Shown piece after piece: positions 24,138-32,795 of a DNA stretch of 35,857 nt. Every line of letters starts with the position of its first letter. Position 1 is the first letter of the stretch. The notes below the pieces were generated by a model. That model made no database searches, was not told the DNA's origin, and saw only the letters and a program-made list of their open reading frames with translations. The DNA is taken from NCBI GenBank assembly GCA_017450885.1, contig JAFSSR010000014.1, positions 1-35,857 on the forward strand, given 5' to 3'. This stretch comes from Clostridia bacterium (lineage in GTDB: Bacteria > Bacillota > Clostridia > Oscillospirales > CAG-272). The position numbers and the translations under genes were made by a program.

Positions 24138-27100
24138 GTGAGACTTAAAACGCTTGAGATGCAGGGCTTCAAGTCCTTTCCCGAGAAGACGGTCATGAAT
24201 TTCGACCACGGCGTCACCGCGGTCGTCGGACCCAACGGGAGCGGAAAATCCAACATCTCCGACGCCATGCGCTGGGTCCTGGGAGAGGTCTCGTCAAGGA
24301 GCATCCGCGGAACCAAAATGGAGGACGTCATTTTCGGCGGTACGGACAACCGCCGCCCGATGGGCTTCTGCGAGGTTTCGCTTACCATTGACAATACAGA
24401 CCCCGAGAACCGTATGAACATCGAATACGACGAGGTCACGGTCACCAGAAGATACTACCGCAGCGGAGACAGCGAGTATTTTATCAATCACAACCCCGTC
24501 CGCTTAAAGGATATAAACGAGCTGTTTATGAACACCGGTATCGGACGCTCCGGATACTCTATCGTCAGCCAGGGCAAGGCGGCGGAGATCATTTCCCAAA
24601 AGAGCGACGAGCGCAGGATCATATTCGAGGACGCCGCGGGCATAGCCAAGTACCGCTACAAAAAGAACGAGGCGGAACGCAAACTTGCGGCTGTCGAGGA
24701 CAACCTCGTCCGGATCGGCGATATTATCGGCGAGCTCGGCAGCCGCGTCGGTCCCCTTGAAAAGGAGTCCGAAAAGGCGCGTAAGTACCTCGACATCTAC
24801 GGCAGAAAGAAGACCGCCGAGGTCGCGCTCTCGATATTCGATATCTCAAACATCAAAAATAAACAGTCGAAGCTGGAGTCCGATTACGGCATAGCCGTCC
24901 GCGAGCTTGAAAGCGCGGACAGCGACCTCAGATCGAACGAGCAGAGGACGGAAAAGCTCTTCGAGAGCATCCAGGCGGACAAGCTCCGTTACGAGGAACT
25001 CTTCCGGCTGACCCGCGAGGCGAACGAGGAAAGGCTGCGCATCGAAAGCTCCGGCAAGGTCTACGAAAACGAGATACTCCACGTCACCGAGCAGCGCAAG
25101 GCGGCAAGCGAGCAGCTTTCCGCTCTGAACGAGGAAAAAGAGGCGAATACCGCCGCTCAAAAGGACGCCGCCGCGACGCTCGAAACGCGCAAGGACGAGC
25201 TCGTTTCTCACGTTGAGAAATACGAGGAGCTTTGCAAGCAGATCGGAGAAAAGGACGTTCAGATAGACCGCGCGAGCGATGAGCTCGAGGAGATCGGTCA
25301 GAAGCTCGAATCGCTCTCCGAGGAGCTTACCGAAAAAAAGATCGAGCGGTCCACCCTTGAGGTCTCCGACCGCACCGACGACGAAAAACGTACTTCCCTC
25401 TCCGCCGAGCAGGACGAGCTCGCCGGAAATATGGAGCTGCTCCGTAAACGGATCGAGCAATCGTCCGAAACGGTCTCCGGCTATCAGAGCAATATAGCGG
25501 AGCTCGACGAGCAGATCTCGAAGTGCAAGTCCGAGGAGGACGCCCTGGTCAAAGAGCTGGCGCACGCTTCCGACCGCGTCAACGCGCTGACCGTCGACGT
25601 CAATTCCCTTGAACACCGGGCGCAGACGCTCGAACGCATGGAAGCCCAGCTCGACGGCTACTCGCACGCGGTGCGCCGCGTTATGTCGGCGGCGGCTGAC
25701 GGTGAGCTCCATGGCATATACGGCCCCGTTTCAAAGATAATCACCACCGCGTCGAAATACTCGACCGCGATAGAGTCCGCCCTCGGCGCCACCATGCAGC
25801 ACGTCGTGACCGATACGGAGGCGGACACCAAGCGCGCCATCCATTATCTGCGCGACAACAAGGCGGGCAGAACGACCTTCTATCCCGTGGCGACCATCAA
25901 AGCCTCTCCCCTTTCGACGGGCGGATTTGATTACAGATCGTACAAGGGTTACGTCGGAATGGCGAACGAGCTCGCCGAATGCGACCGCAAATTCGAGAAC
26001 ATCAAAGACTATCTGCTCTGCCGCACCGTCGTTTTCGACGATCTCGACAACGCCAACGCGATGGCGCGCGCGTCGGGGTTCAAGATCAGAGTAGTCACCC
26101 TGGACGGACAGCTTATCAACACCGGCGGTTCCTTTACGGGAGGAAGCGCGATCCGCGAGAGCGGTATGCTGACCCGCCACAACGATATAGCAAAGATCAA
26201 GTCCGAAATAGAGGCAAAGAAAAACGAGCTGGTCGCCGCGTCGGAAAAGCGCGGGGAGATCGAGAAAAAGCTCGAATCCAAGCGCGGCGAGACGGACGAC
26301 GTCACCGCGAGAAGATCGCTGTTCGCCTCCCTCGTTTCGGCTGAAAACGCGCAGAAGAGTATGCTCGAGACCCAGCTCGCCTCCGACGCCGAGCGCCGCA
26401 CCACCCTCGAAATGGCGATAAGCGGCATCGACGACGACATCCTCCGCGCAAAGAAAACTTATGAGGAGACGGCCGCCCGCATCGAGGAGATAGCAAAAGA
26501 GATCGAAGATCTCGGCGCGGTCGAACGCGAGAAAGAAGAGCTCCGCCGCTCGCTCACCGGAGAGCAGGAAGCCCTCCGCAGAGATGCGAACGACGTTCAG
26601 CTCAAGATCGCAGAGGCGCGCAAGGACGTCGAGACGGCGGAAAACGCCCTGACCGACGCAAACGCGCGTCTGGAGACCACCTCCATCCGCATAGCGGAGA
26701 CGGAAAACGCCCTGCTCGTCTGCGATCAGCGCATGGAGGAATTCACGCGCATGAAGGACGAGGGCGTAAACGCCTCGTCCGACATAGCGGATAAGCTCCG
26801 CGCTTACGAGGCGGAAAGCCGCGCGATCTCCGAACGCAATCTCGAAAACGAGAAGCTGCAGACCGAGCTGCGTGAAGAAAACAAATCGCTTTCTCACAGA
26901 CGCGAGATTCTGTTCCGCAACTACACAAAGCTGGAGTCCGATATGGCTTCCGCCGCGTCGGAGCAGGACAAGCTCACCGAACATCTGTGGGAGGAATACG
27001 AGCTTACATACTCCGCGGCTCTCGAGCTCGAGCTGCCCGAGGTCAACGAGGAAAACCGCAAATCCTTCGCCGCGACCGTTTCCGAGCTTCGCGGAAAGCT

Positions 27101-27731
27101 CCGCCAGATGGGATCGGTCAACGTCGGCGCTATCGAGGAGTACGCCGAGGTCAAGGAACGCTACGACTTTATGAAGGGTCAGTTCGACGACCTCACCAAG
27201 TCACGCGAAGAACTCGGCGGAGTCATTTACAAACTGGAAAAAGAGATGCGCGAACGCTTCATCACCGTCTTTGAAGAGATAAACAAAAACTTCAAGGTGG
27301 TGTTCAAGGAGCTGTTCGGTGGCGGAAGCGCCAACATCTCGCTTTCCGACCCGGACAACGTGCTGACGAGCGGTATCGAAATAGAGGTCGCCCCTCCCGG
27401 AAAGATAATCAAAAACCTCAATCTTCTTTCCGGAGGCGAGCAGGCATTCGTCGCCATCGCCCTCTTCTTCTCGATACTCAAGGTCAACCCCACCCCCTTC
27501 TGCGTCCTCGACGAGATAGAGGCCGCGCTCGACGAAGTCAACGTCGCAAGGTTCGCCGAGTACTGCCGCAAGTTCTCCGACCGCACGCAGTTCATCCTGA
27601 TAACCCACAGACGCGGCTCCATGGAGTCCGCCGATATGATGTACGGTATCACGATGTACGAGCGCGGGGTATCCAAGGTACTGTCGGTCAATGTAAACGA
27701 AGTTGAAAAGAAGATCGGAGTCAAACTTTAA
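24138..27731 (+). CDS. smc: Chromosome segregation ATPase SMC
   Basis: The protein has 1197 residues, typical for bacterial SMC. The head contains Walker A GPNGSGKS (31-38); two long coiled coils (about 170-500 and 660-1010) flank a hinge (about 510-645, GIYGPVSKIIT, GGSFTGGSA). The C-terminal head has LSGGEQAFVAIALF and Walker B FCVLDEIEAALDE. SMC with ScpAB compacts the chromosome and helps separate the origins. The start is GTG 24138, with GAAAGGAG 7 bases upstream; an ATG five bases earlier opens only a two-codon frame (ATGGCGTGA). It overlaps ftsY by one base. Confidence 0.97.
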   Translation: MRLKTLEMQGFKSFPEKTVMNFDHGVTAVVGPNGSGKSNISDAMRWVLGEVSSRSIRGTKMEDVIFGGTDNRRPMGFCEVSLTIDNTDPENRMNIEYDEVTVTRRYYRSGDSEYFINHNPVRLKDINELFMNTGIGRSGYSIVSQGKAAEIISQKSDERRIIFEDAAGIAKYRYKKNEAERKLAAVEDNLVRIGDIIGELGSRVGPLEKESEKARKYLDIYGRKKTAEVALSIFDISNIKNKQSKLESDYGIAVRELESADSDLRSNEQRTEKLFESIQADKLRYEELFRLTREANEERLRIESSGKVYENEILHVTEQRKAASEQLSALNEEKEANTAAQKDAAATLETRKDELVSHVEKYEELCKQIGEKDVQIDRASDELEEIGQKLESLSEELTEKKIERSTLEVSDRTDDEKRTSLSAEQDELAGNMELLRKRIEQSSETVSGYQSNIAELDEQISKCKSEEDALVKELAHASDRVNALTVDVNSLEHRAQTLERMEAQLDGYSHAVRRVMSAAADGELHGIYGPVSKIITTASKYSTAIESALGATMQHVVTDTEADTKRAIHYLRDNKAGRTTFYPVATIKASPLSTGGFDYRSYKGYVGMANELAECDRKFENIKDYLLCRTVVFDDLDNANAMARASGFKIRVVTLDGQLINTGGSFTGGSAIRESGMLTRHNDIAKIKSEIEAKKNELVAASEKRGEIEKKLESKRGETDDVTARRSLFASLVSAENAQKSMLETQLASDAERRTTLEMAISGIDDDILRAKKTYEETAARIEEIAKEIEDLGAVEREKEELRRSLTGEQEALRRDANDVQLKIAEARKDVETAENALTDANARLETTSIRIAETENALLVCDQRMEEFTRMKDEGVNASSDIADKLRAYEAESRAISERNLENEKLQTELREENKSLSHRREILFRNYTKLESDMASAASEQDKLTEHLWEEYELTYSAALELELPEVNEENRKSFAATVSELRGKLRQMGSVNVGAIEEYAEVKERYDFMKGQFDDLTKSREELGGVIYKLEKEMRERFITVFEEINKNFKVVFKELFGGGSANISLSDPDNVLTSGIEIEVAPPGKIIKNLNLLSGGEQAFVAIALFFSILKVNPTPFCVLDEIEAALDEVNVARFAEYCRKFSDRTQFILITHRRGSMESADMMYGITMYERGVSKVLSVNVNEVEKKIGVKL

Positions 27732-28636
27732 TGGGATTTTTCGATAAACTCAAAAGCGGTCTTTCCAAGACCAAGAATACCGTTTTCGCCCCCATCAATT
27801 CTCTTCTGAAGGCTATCCACCGCGTGGACGAGGATCTGCTCGACGAGCTGGAGGAGATACTTATCACCTCCGACGTCGGAGTGGAAGCCACGGAGGAGAT
27901 AATCGACGAGCTGCGCGCCAGGATCAAGGATCGGCGCCTCTCTTCGAGCGAGGACGTCAACGCGGCTCTGCGCGAGATAATGAGCGAGATGATAGGCGAG
28001 TCCGAGGAATTGAAGCTGAACACCAAGCCGTCCGTCGTGCTCGTCATAGGCGTCAACGGAGTCGGCAAGACCACCTCGATCGCAAAGATCGCGAACAGTC
28101 TGAAAAAAGAAGGCAAAAACGTCCTGCTCTGCGCGGCGGACACCTTCCGCGCGGCGGCTATAGATCAGCTCCAGATATGGGCTGACCGCTGCGGCGTTGA
28201 CCTCATAAAGCACACCGAGGGCTCCGACCCCGCCGCCGTCGTATTCGACGCCGCGAACGCGGCGAAGAGCCGCGGCACAGACGTGCTGATAATCGACACG
28301 GCGGGCCGTCTCCACAACAAGAAGAACCTGATGGACGAGCTGGCGAAGATCAGCCGCGTCCTCGACCGCGAGCTTCCCGGCGCATCACGCGAGACGCTGC
28401 TCGTCCTCGACGCGACGACCGGACAGAACGCCATCAATCAGGCGAAAGAATTCATGAACACCGGCGATATCACCGGCATAGTGCTGACCAAGCTGGACGG
28501 GACCGCAAAGGGCGGATGCATCCTCTCGATCAAGCGCCGGCTCGGTATACCGGTCAAATACATCGGCGTGGGCGAAGGCATCGACGATATGGAGAAATTC
28601 GATACCGGCGAGTTCATACGCGCCCTGTTCGAATAA
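27731..28636 (+). CDS. ftsY: Signal recognition particle receptor FtsY
   Basis: The 301-residue protein comprises the NG domain of the SRP receptor. An N-terminal helical bundle (1-90, [14 protein letters not shown] as membrane-binding start) is followed by the GTPase: GVNGVGKTT (107-115), [24 protein letters not shown] and [10 protein letters not shown]. It binds Ffh at the membrane to deliver ribosomes making membrane proteins. The long acidic A domain of the E. coli protein is absent, as usual in Firmicutes. Its ATG shares one base with the smc stop (TAATG). Confidence 0.97.
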   Translation: MGFFDKLKSGLSKTKNTVFAPINSLLKAIHRVDEDLLDELEEILITSDVGVEATEEIIDELRARIKDRRLSSSEDVNAALREIMSEMIGESEELKLNTKPSVVLVIGVNGVGKTTSIAKIANSLKKEGKNVLLCAADTFRAAAIDQLQIWADRCGVDLIKHTEGSDPAAVVFDAANAAKSRGTDVLIIDTAGRLHNKKNLMDELAKISRVLDRELPGASRETLLVLDATTGQNAINQAKEFMNTGDITGIVLTKLDGTAKGGCILSIKRRLGIPVKYIGVGEGIDDMEKFDTGEFIRALFE

Positions 28637-28647
28637 CGGTGGACGGA

Positions 28648-29244
28648 ATGGATATCGTTCTCGCATCACATAATAACAAAAAGGCAAGGGAGCTTTGCGA
28701 GCTTCTTTCAGAGGCGGGGCTTACCGATATGAAGGTATATTCCCTTTCCGACGTCGGTTTTTTCGACGATATCGAGGAAAACGGAACGAGCTTCGAGGAA
28801 AACGCCATGATAAAGGCGACCGCCCTTACCCGTCCGGGCGCGGCGGTCATCGCCGACGACTCCGGGCTCTGCGTCGACGCGCTCGACGGCGCGCCGGGCA
28901 TCTACTCCGCAAGGTTTTCCGGAGAAGGAGCGAACGACGAAAAGAACAACGCCCGTCTGCTCGAACTGCTGGAAGGCGTGAACGACAGGACCGCAAGATT
29001 CGTCAGCGTCGTGGCGTGCGCGCTTCCCGACGGCGGGAGATTTACGGTGCGCGGCGAATGCGAGGGGGTCATCCTTACGTCGCCGAGAGGAGAAAACGGC
29101 TTCGGATACGATCCGCTTTTCTACATCCCGTCAAAGCACAAGACCTTCGCCGAGTTGCCGCCGGATGAGAAGAACGCGATAAGCCACCGCGGAAAAGCGA
29201 TGCGCGCTTTTATCGCCAGATTTAAAGAAGAGACGCTTAAATGA
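28648..29244 (+). CDS. rdgB: XTP/dITP diphosphatase (RdgB/HAM1)
   Basis: The protein has 198 residues: [65 protein letters not shown] and ISHRGKAM, all marks of the HAM1 family. It removes xanthosine and inosine triphosphates from the nucleotide pool. I chose ATG 28648; an in-frame GTG at 28639 is also possible and would add three residues. Upstream in-frame codons lie inside ftsY. It overlaps nadD by an ATGA. Confidence 0.95.
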   Translation: MDIVLASHNNKKARELCELLSEAGLTDMKVYSLSDVGFFDDIEENGTSFEENAMIKATALTRPGAAVIADDSGLCVDALDGAPGIYSARFSGEGANDEKNNARLLELLEGVNDRTARFVSVVACALPDGGRFTVRGECEGVILTSPRGENGFGYDPLFYIPSKHKTFAELPPDEKNAISHRGKAMRAFIARFKEETLK

Positions 29245-29864
29245 AAAAAGAAGGCACGGTCGGCATTTACGGAGGGACCTTTTCTCCTCCCCATCAAGGG
29301 CATATCCACGCGGTCAACGCCTTTCTCGACGAATGTCCGCTGGACAAGCTGTATATCGTACCGACCTTTATCCCTCCGCACAAGCAGGTGACCGATAATG
29401 TCACCGCGCAGAACAGGCTCGATATGGTCAACATCGCCTTTTCCTCCCACCCGGAATGGGGCGGCAGGCTGTTTGTCTCCGACGTTGAGATCAGGAAGGG
29501 CGGAAAGAGCTACACCGTCGATACGGTAAAGTATTTCAGCCGCAGAGCCGAAAAGCTCTGTCTGCTGATCGGGACGGATATGATGATGACCTTCGGGAGC
29601 TGGTACAAGCCGGAAACCATCTGCAAATACGCGGAGCTGGTTTTTATCAGCCGGGAGAACGAAACGCCCGACTCCGCAAAGGAGATCGAACGGCAGATAG
29701 TCAAAACAGAAAATCAATTCAATACCCGTATAACAAGGCTGAAGGCTTCAGCCGTCCCGATGGACTCCACCTCATTGAGAGAGGCTCTTTTACGCGGCGA
29801 AAAGCCGGAAGGCCTTCCCGACGGAGTGTACGAGTACATCGAGGCGAACGGGCTGTACAAATGA
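29241..29864 (+). CDS. nadD: Nicotinate-nucleotide adenylyltransferase
   Basis: The 207-residue protein has the nucleotidyl-transferase signature GIYGGTFSPPHQGH, LIGTDMMMTFGSWY and the C-terminal MDSTSLREAL, in which Met-Asp replaces the more usual Ile-Ser. NadD joins ATP and nicotinate mononucleotide in NAD synthesis. The start overlaps rdgB by 4 bases, and yqeK begins one base after its stop; nadD-yqeK is a standard pair. Confidence 0.94.
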   Translation: MKKEGTVGIYGGTFSPPHQGHIHAVNAFLDECPLDKLYIVPTFIPPHKQVTDNVTAQNRLDMVNIAFSSHPEWGGRLFVSDVEIRKGGKSYTVDTVKYFSRRAEKLCLLIGTDMMMTFGSWYKPETICKYAELVFISRENETPDSAKEIERQIVKTENQFNTRITRLKASAVPMDSTSLREALLRGEKPEGLPDGVYEYIEANGLYK

Positions 29865-29865
29865 A

Positions 29866-30489
29866 ATGGACAATGTAACAAAAGCTAAAGAATACGCCCT
29901 GGCTCACGAGTCGGAAAAGCGTTTTTCCCACACGGCGGGGGTCGCCGGAGACTGCGGGAGGTTGGCGGAGATCTTCGGTCTCGACGAAGGTCTTTCCGAA
30001 AGCCTGGTCATCGCCGGCTGGCTCCACGATACCACGAAGGAGCTCTCCCCTTCGCAGCAAAAGGAGCTGTGCATAAGATACGGCGTCCCAGAGCCGGAGG
30101 ACGGATACGGTTCGCCTACGCTGCACGCGATAACCGCCGCGTATCTCACGCGCACCCTCTTTCCGGATCTGGTGAACGAAACGGTCTTTTCCGCGATACG
30201 GTATCACACCACCGGAAAAGCCGGTATGTCTCTTTCGGATATGATCGTATGCTTTGCCGATTATACCGAGGCTTCGCGGAAATACGAGACGTGCCGGAGG
30301 CTGAGACGCAGGTTTTACGATAACGTCACGCCGCAGAACCGCGAACGGCTGCTCTGCGAATGTCTCTGCGAGGCGTTCGAAGCGACGATTTCCTCCCTTA
30401 CGTCAAGGGGAGATTATATAGATCCCGATACGTTCGACGCAAAAGACAGTCTGCTTAGGCTGTTAGAAAATCAAGAGGTCAGAATATGA
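29866..30489 (+). CDS. yqeK: HD-domain hydrolase YqeK (Ap4A hydrolase family)
   Basis: The 207-residue protein has an HD domain: RFSHTAGVAG with His22, IAGWLHDTTKE with the His54-Asp55 pair, LHAITAAYLT, IRYHTTGKAGMSLSDMIVCFADYTE. YqeK proteins split diadenosine tetraphosphate symmetrically into two ADP and are encoded next to nadD. The start follows nadD by one base, and the stop overlaps the LCP gene in an ATGA arrangement. Confidence 0.92.
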   Translation: MDNVTKAKEYALAHESEKRFSHTAGVAGDCGRLAEIFGLDEGLSESLVIAGWLHDTTKELSPSQQKELCIRYGVPEPEDGYGSPTLHAITAAYLTRTLFPDLVNETVFSAIRYHTTGKAGMSLSDMIVCFADYTEASRKYETCRRLRRRFYDNVTPQNRERLLCECLCEAFEATISSLTSRGDYIDPDTFDAKDSLLRLLENQEVRI

Positions 30490-32363
30490 ATAAAAACACA
30501 GAAAACCGCAATAACGCAAGGACGCCGGAAGGACGGGGAAAGTTCCCGTTCGTCCCGATAATAGTTATCCTTATCGCCTTTATGCTGCTGATCTACAGCG
30601 CTTTCGGCATTTTTGTCTTTGCGCGCACCTTCCGTTCGTCCTCCCTCTCGCAGGAGACCGAAAACACCATGACCCTTGAGGACGGTTCGGTCGTAGAGCG
30701 CGGCAATCTAAAGTTCACCACGGCTGAAGTATTCAATATCGACGATCCTTCGTCCACCGGCGGAACGATACTTCTCTTCACCTTCTGCACCCTCTCGATC
30801 GCCTCTATAGTCGCGCTGGTGTTCGCCTATCGCTCCATTGTAAAATCGCGCGTCAAAAGATCCGCCAAGATAATCATCGCCGCCGTTTGTACGGTCGTCA
30901 GCATACTCGCCGGCCTCTTCCTCACCTATCAAATGACGCAGGCGCAGCTCGACTGGTTCAAGAGCAAAAAGGACGACGCCCCGATAGATCGCAACACGAC
31001 CAACGTCGACTCAAACGGCGATTATTACCTTCTCGACGGGAACGGCGATCCCTACCTCTCCCTCCAGATCGCAGAGGAGAACGTCACCGACGAAAAGTAT
31101 TCGGCGGTCGCAAAATACCTCAATATCACCGAAATAGAATATCTCTACGTCATCTGTGAATTCACAAAGGACGAAAAAGGAACCATCGAGATCACCGGCT
31201 TCAATATCGACGACAGCGCAGGAGCGAAGCGCAAGGTCGACCTGAAGTGCCTCTCCTCCTCCGGCGACAAGGATATCTTCTACGAGCTTAACGCCAACGG
31301 TATGAAGCTGAAGTATAAATTGCTTACCAGCGGCTCGGATATATCCCGAAGCGACCCCGACGCAAAGACGACCTTCCTTATAGTCGGAAAGGACCGCGTC
31401 GGCTCCAACACCGACGTCATGATGCTGATCTCCCTTTACACCGAAAACGACGACGTAAAGGCGGACATACTCCAGATCCCGCGCGACACCTACTGCCGCG
31501 ACAACTCGCTCAACAACAAGATCAACTCGATATACGCCTCCTTCCGCCGCGACAGCAGCGTCTCGACGGAGACCGAAAGGATCTTCGCCGGCATGAACGG
31601 CCTCAAGAGCGTCCTTGAACGCAACTGGCTGATAAAGATCGACTACTGGGCGATCATGAACCTCGACGGCTTCGGCAAGATAGTAGACGGCATCGGCGGC
31701 GTCGATATGTACGTCCCGTTCGATATGAATTACGACGACCCGACGGCGGTCCCGGAGCTTCATATCCATCTTAAGGAAGGTCAGCAGACCCTTCACGCCG
31801 CGCAGGCGGAGCAGTTCATCCGCTACCGCAAGGGCTACGTCACCGGCGACCTCGGAAGAGTGGACGCGACAAAGCTCTTCCTTACCGCCTTCTTCTGCAA
31901 GCTGCGCGAGGAGCTTTCGATCACCAATCCCGGCGCTCTCACCTCCACCATCACGACGCTGATGGACTACGTCACCACCAATATGGATACGGGCAACGCG
32001 ATATCTTTCGTCAAGATGGTGCTGAAGCTGAACCTCGAAAACATCACATTCATCAACCTTCCGGGCTCCGACTACGCAAAAGCGCCAGATTCCAACGCGT
32101 CGTATTACACGTCTAACCGTCGTGGAATGTACTACGTCGTAAACAAGTACTTCAACGTCTATGACGAAGACATCAACGAAAACGAGTTCGACGCTTCCAG
32201 AATGTTCACGACGCAGAAGAAGTACACCGAGCTGGACAACGCGCACAACGCAAAGTTCGACGTCGAAGAGTACGAAAAGACCCTGAAGGGCGCCGACCAG
32301 ATACAGCAGGAACAGGAAAACAAGGAAAACAACCTCCCCGTTATCGGCGGGTTGAGGAGATAA
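30486..32363 (+). CDS. LytR-CpsA-Psr (LCP) family cell-wall glycopolymer transferase
   Basis: The protein has 625 residues. Three membrane helices (about 20-48, 93-117, 127-149) make a longer anchor than the single helix of classical LCP proteins. An unassigned, probably extracellular segment (about 150-290) precedes the LCP domain (about 290-545): FLIVGKDRVGSNTDVMML, LQIPRDTYCRD, NKINSIYASF, GIGGVDMYVPF and FIRYRKGYVTGDLGRVDA, with the Arg and Asp residues that hold the polyprenyl pyrophosphate. LCP enzymes attach teichoic acids or capsule to peptidoglycan. The neighbours nadD-yqeK-LCP-rsfS are a standard clostridial order. Confidence 0.92.
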   Translation: MNKNTENRNNARTPEGRGKFPFVPIIVILIAFMLLIYSAFGIFVFARTFRSSSLSQETENTMTLEDGSVVERGNLKFTTAEVFNIDDPSSTGGTILLFTFCTLSIASIVALVFAYRSIVKSRVKRSAKIIIAAVCTVVSILAGLFLTYQMTQAQLDWFKSKKDDAPIDRNTTNVDSNGDYYLLDGNGDPYLSLQIAEENVTDEKYSAVAKYLNITEIEYLYVICEFTKDEKGTIEITGFNIDDSAGAKRKVDLKCLSSSGDKDIFYELNANGMKLKYKLLTSGSDISRSDPDAKTTFLIVGKDRVGSNTDVMMLISLYTENDDVKADILQIPRDTYCRDNSLNNKINSIYASFRRDSSVSTETERIFAGMNGLKSVLERNWLIKIDYWAIMNLDGFGKIVDGIGGVDMYVPFDMNYDDPTAVPELHIHLKEGQQTLHAAQAEQFIRYRKGYVTGDLGRVDATKLFLTAFFCKLREELSITNPGALTSTITTLMDYVTTNMDTGNAISFVKMVLKLNLENITFINLPGSDYAKAPDSNASYYTSNRRGMYYVVNKYFNVYDEDINENEFDASRMFTTQKKYTELDNAHNAKFDVEEYEKTLKGADQIQQEQENKENNLPVIGGLRR

Positions 32364-32372
32364 GGAGAAAAT

Positions 32373-32795
32373 ATGGAAAAGGAAATCAGGACAGACGAGC
32401 TGCTCGACGCTTCTCCGGAAGAACTCGCCGCGGCGATAATCAATATTCTTTACGCAAAAAAGGCGCATGACATAAAGCTGCTCCACGTCACCGATCAGAC
32501 GGTGATCGCCGACTACTTCGTCATCGCAACAGGTACGTCCAATACGCAGATCAAGGCGCTCGCCGACGAGCTCGACTACAAGACCGGGCTCGCCGGAGTC
32601 AAGCCGAAGTCGATCGAAGGCTTCCGCGAGGCTTCCTGGATCGTGCTCGACTATTCCAGCGTGATAGTGCACATATTCAACCGCGAGACGCGCGAGTTTT
32701 ACAATCTCGAAAAGCTCTGGGGCGACTCCGAAAGCGTGGACGTCGCAAAATATATCAAATCCGATATCACAGGCGAGGATCAGAAAGATGAGTGA
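32373..32795 (+). CDS. rsfS: Ribosome silencing factor RsfS
   Basis: The 140-residue protein matches RsfS: INILYAKKAHDIKLLHV, ADYFVIATGTSNTQIKALAD, WIVLDYSSVIVHIFNRETREFYNLEKLWGD. It binds L14 on the 50S subunit and blocks subunit joining when nutrients are short. AAGGAG precedes the ATG. The last 8 bases overlap leuS in an ATGAGTGA arrangement identical to plsX/rnc. Confidence 0.96.
   Translation: MEKEIRTDELLDASPEELAAAIINILYAKKAHDIKLLHVTDQTVIADYFVIATGTSNTQIKALADELDYKTGLAGVKPKSIEGFREASWIVLDYSSVIVHIFNRETREFYNLEKLWGDSESVDVAKYIKSDITGEDQKDE

Noticed and set aside
24133..24141. ATGGCGTGA two-codon frame at the smc start as a regulatory mini-ORF
   Set aside because: The ATG is only two bases from the ribosome site, too close for efficient use; the smc GTG has the right spacing.
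25731..26984. A 417-codon minus-strand frame opposite smc
   Set aside because: It is antisense to coiled-coil codons of smc and has no family features.
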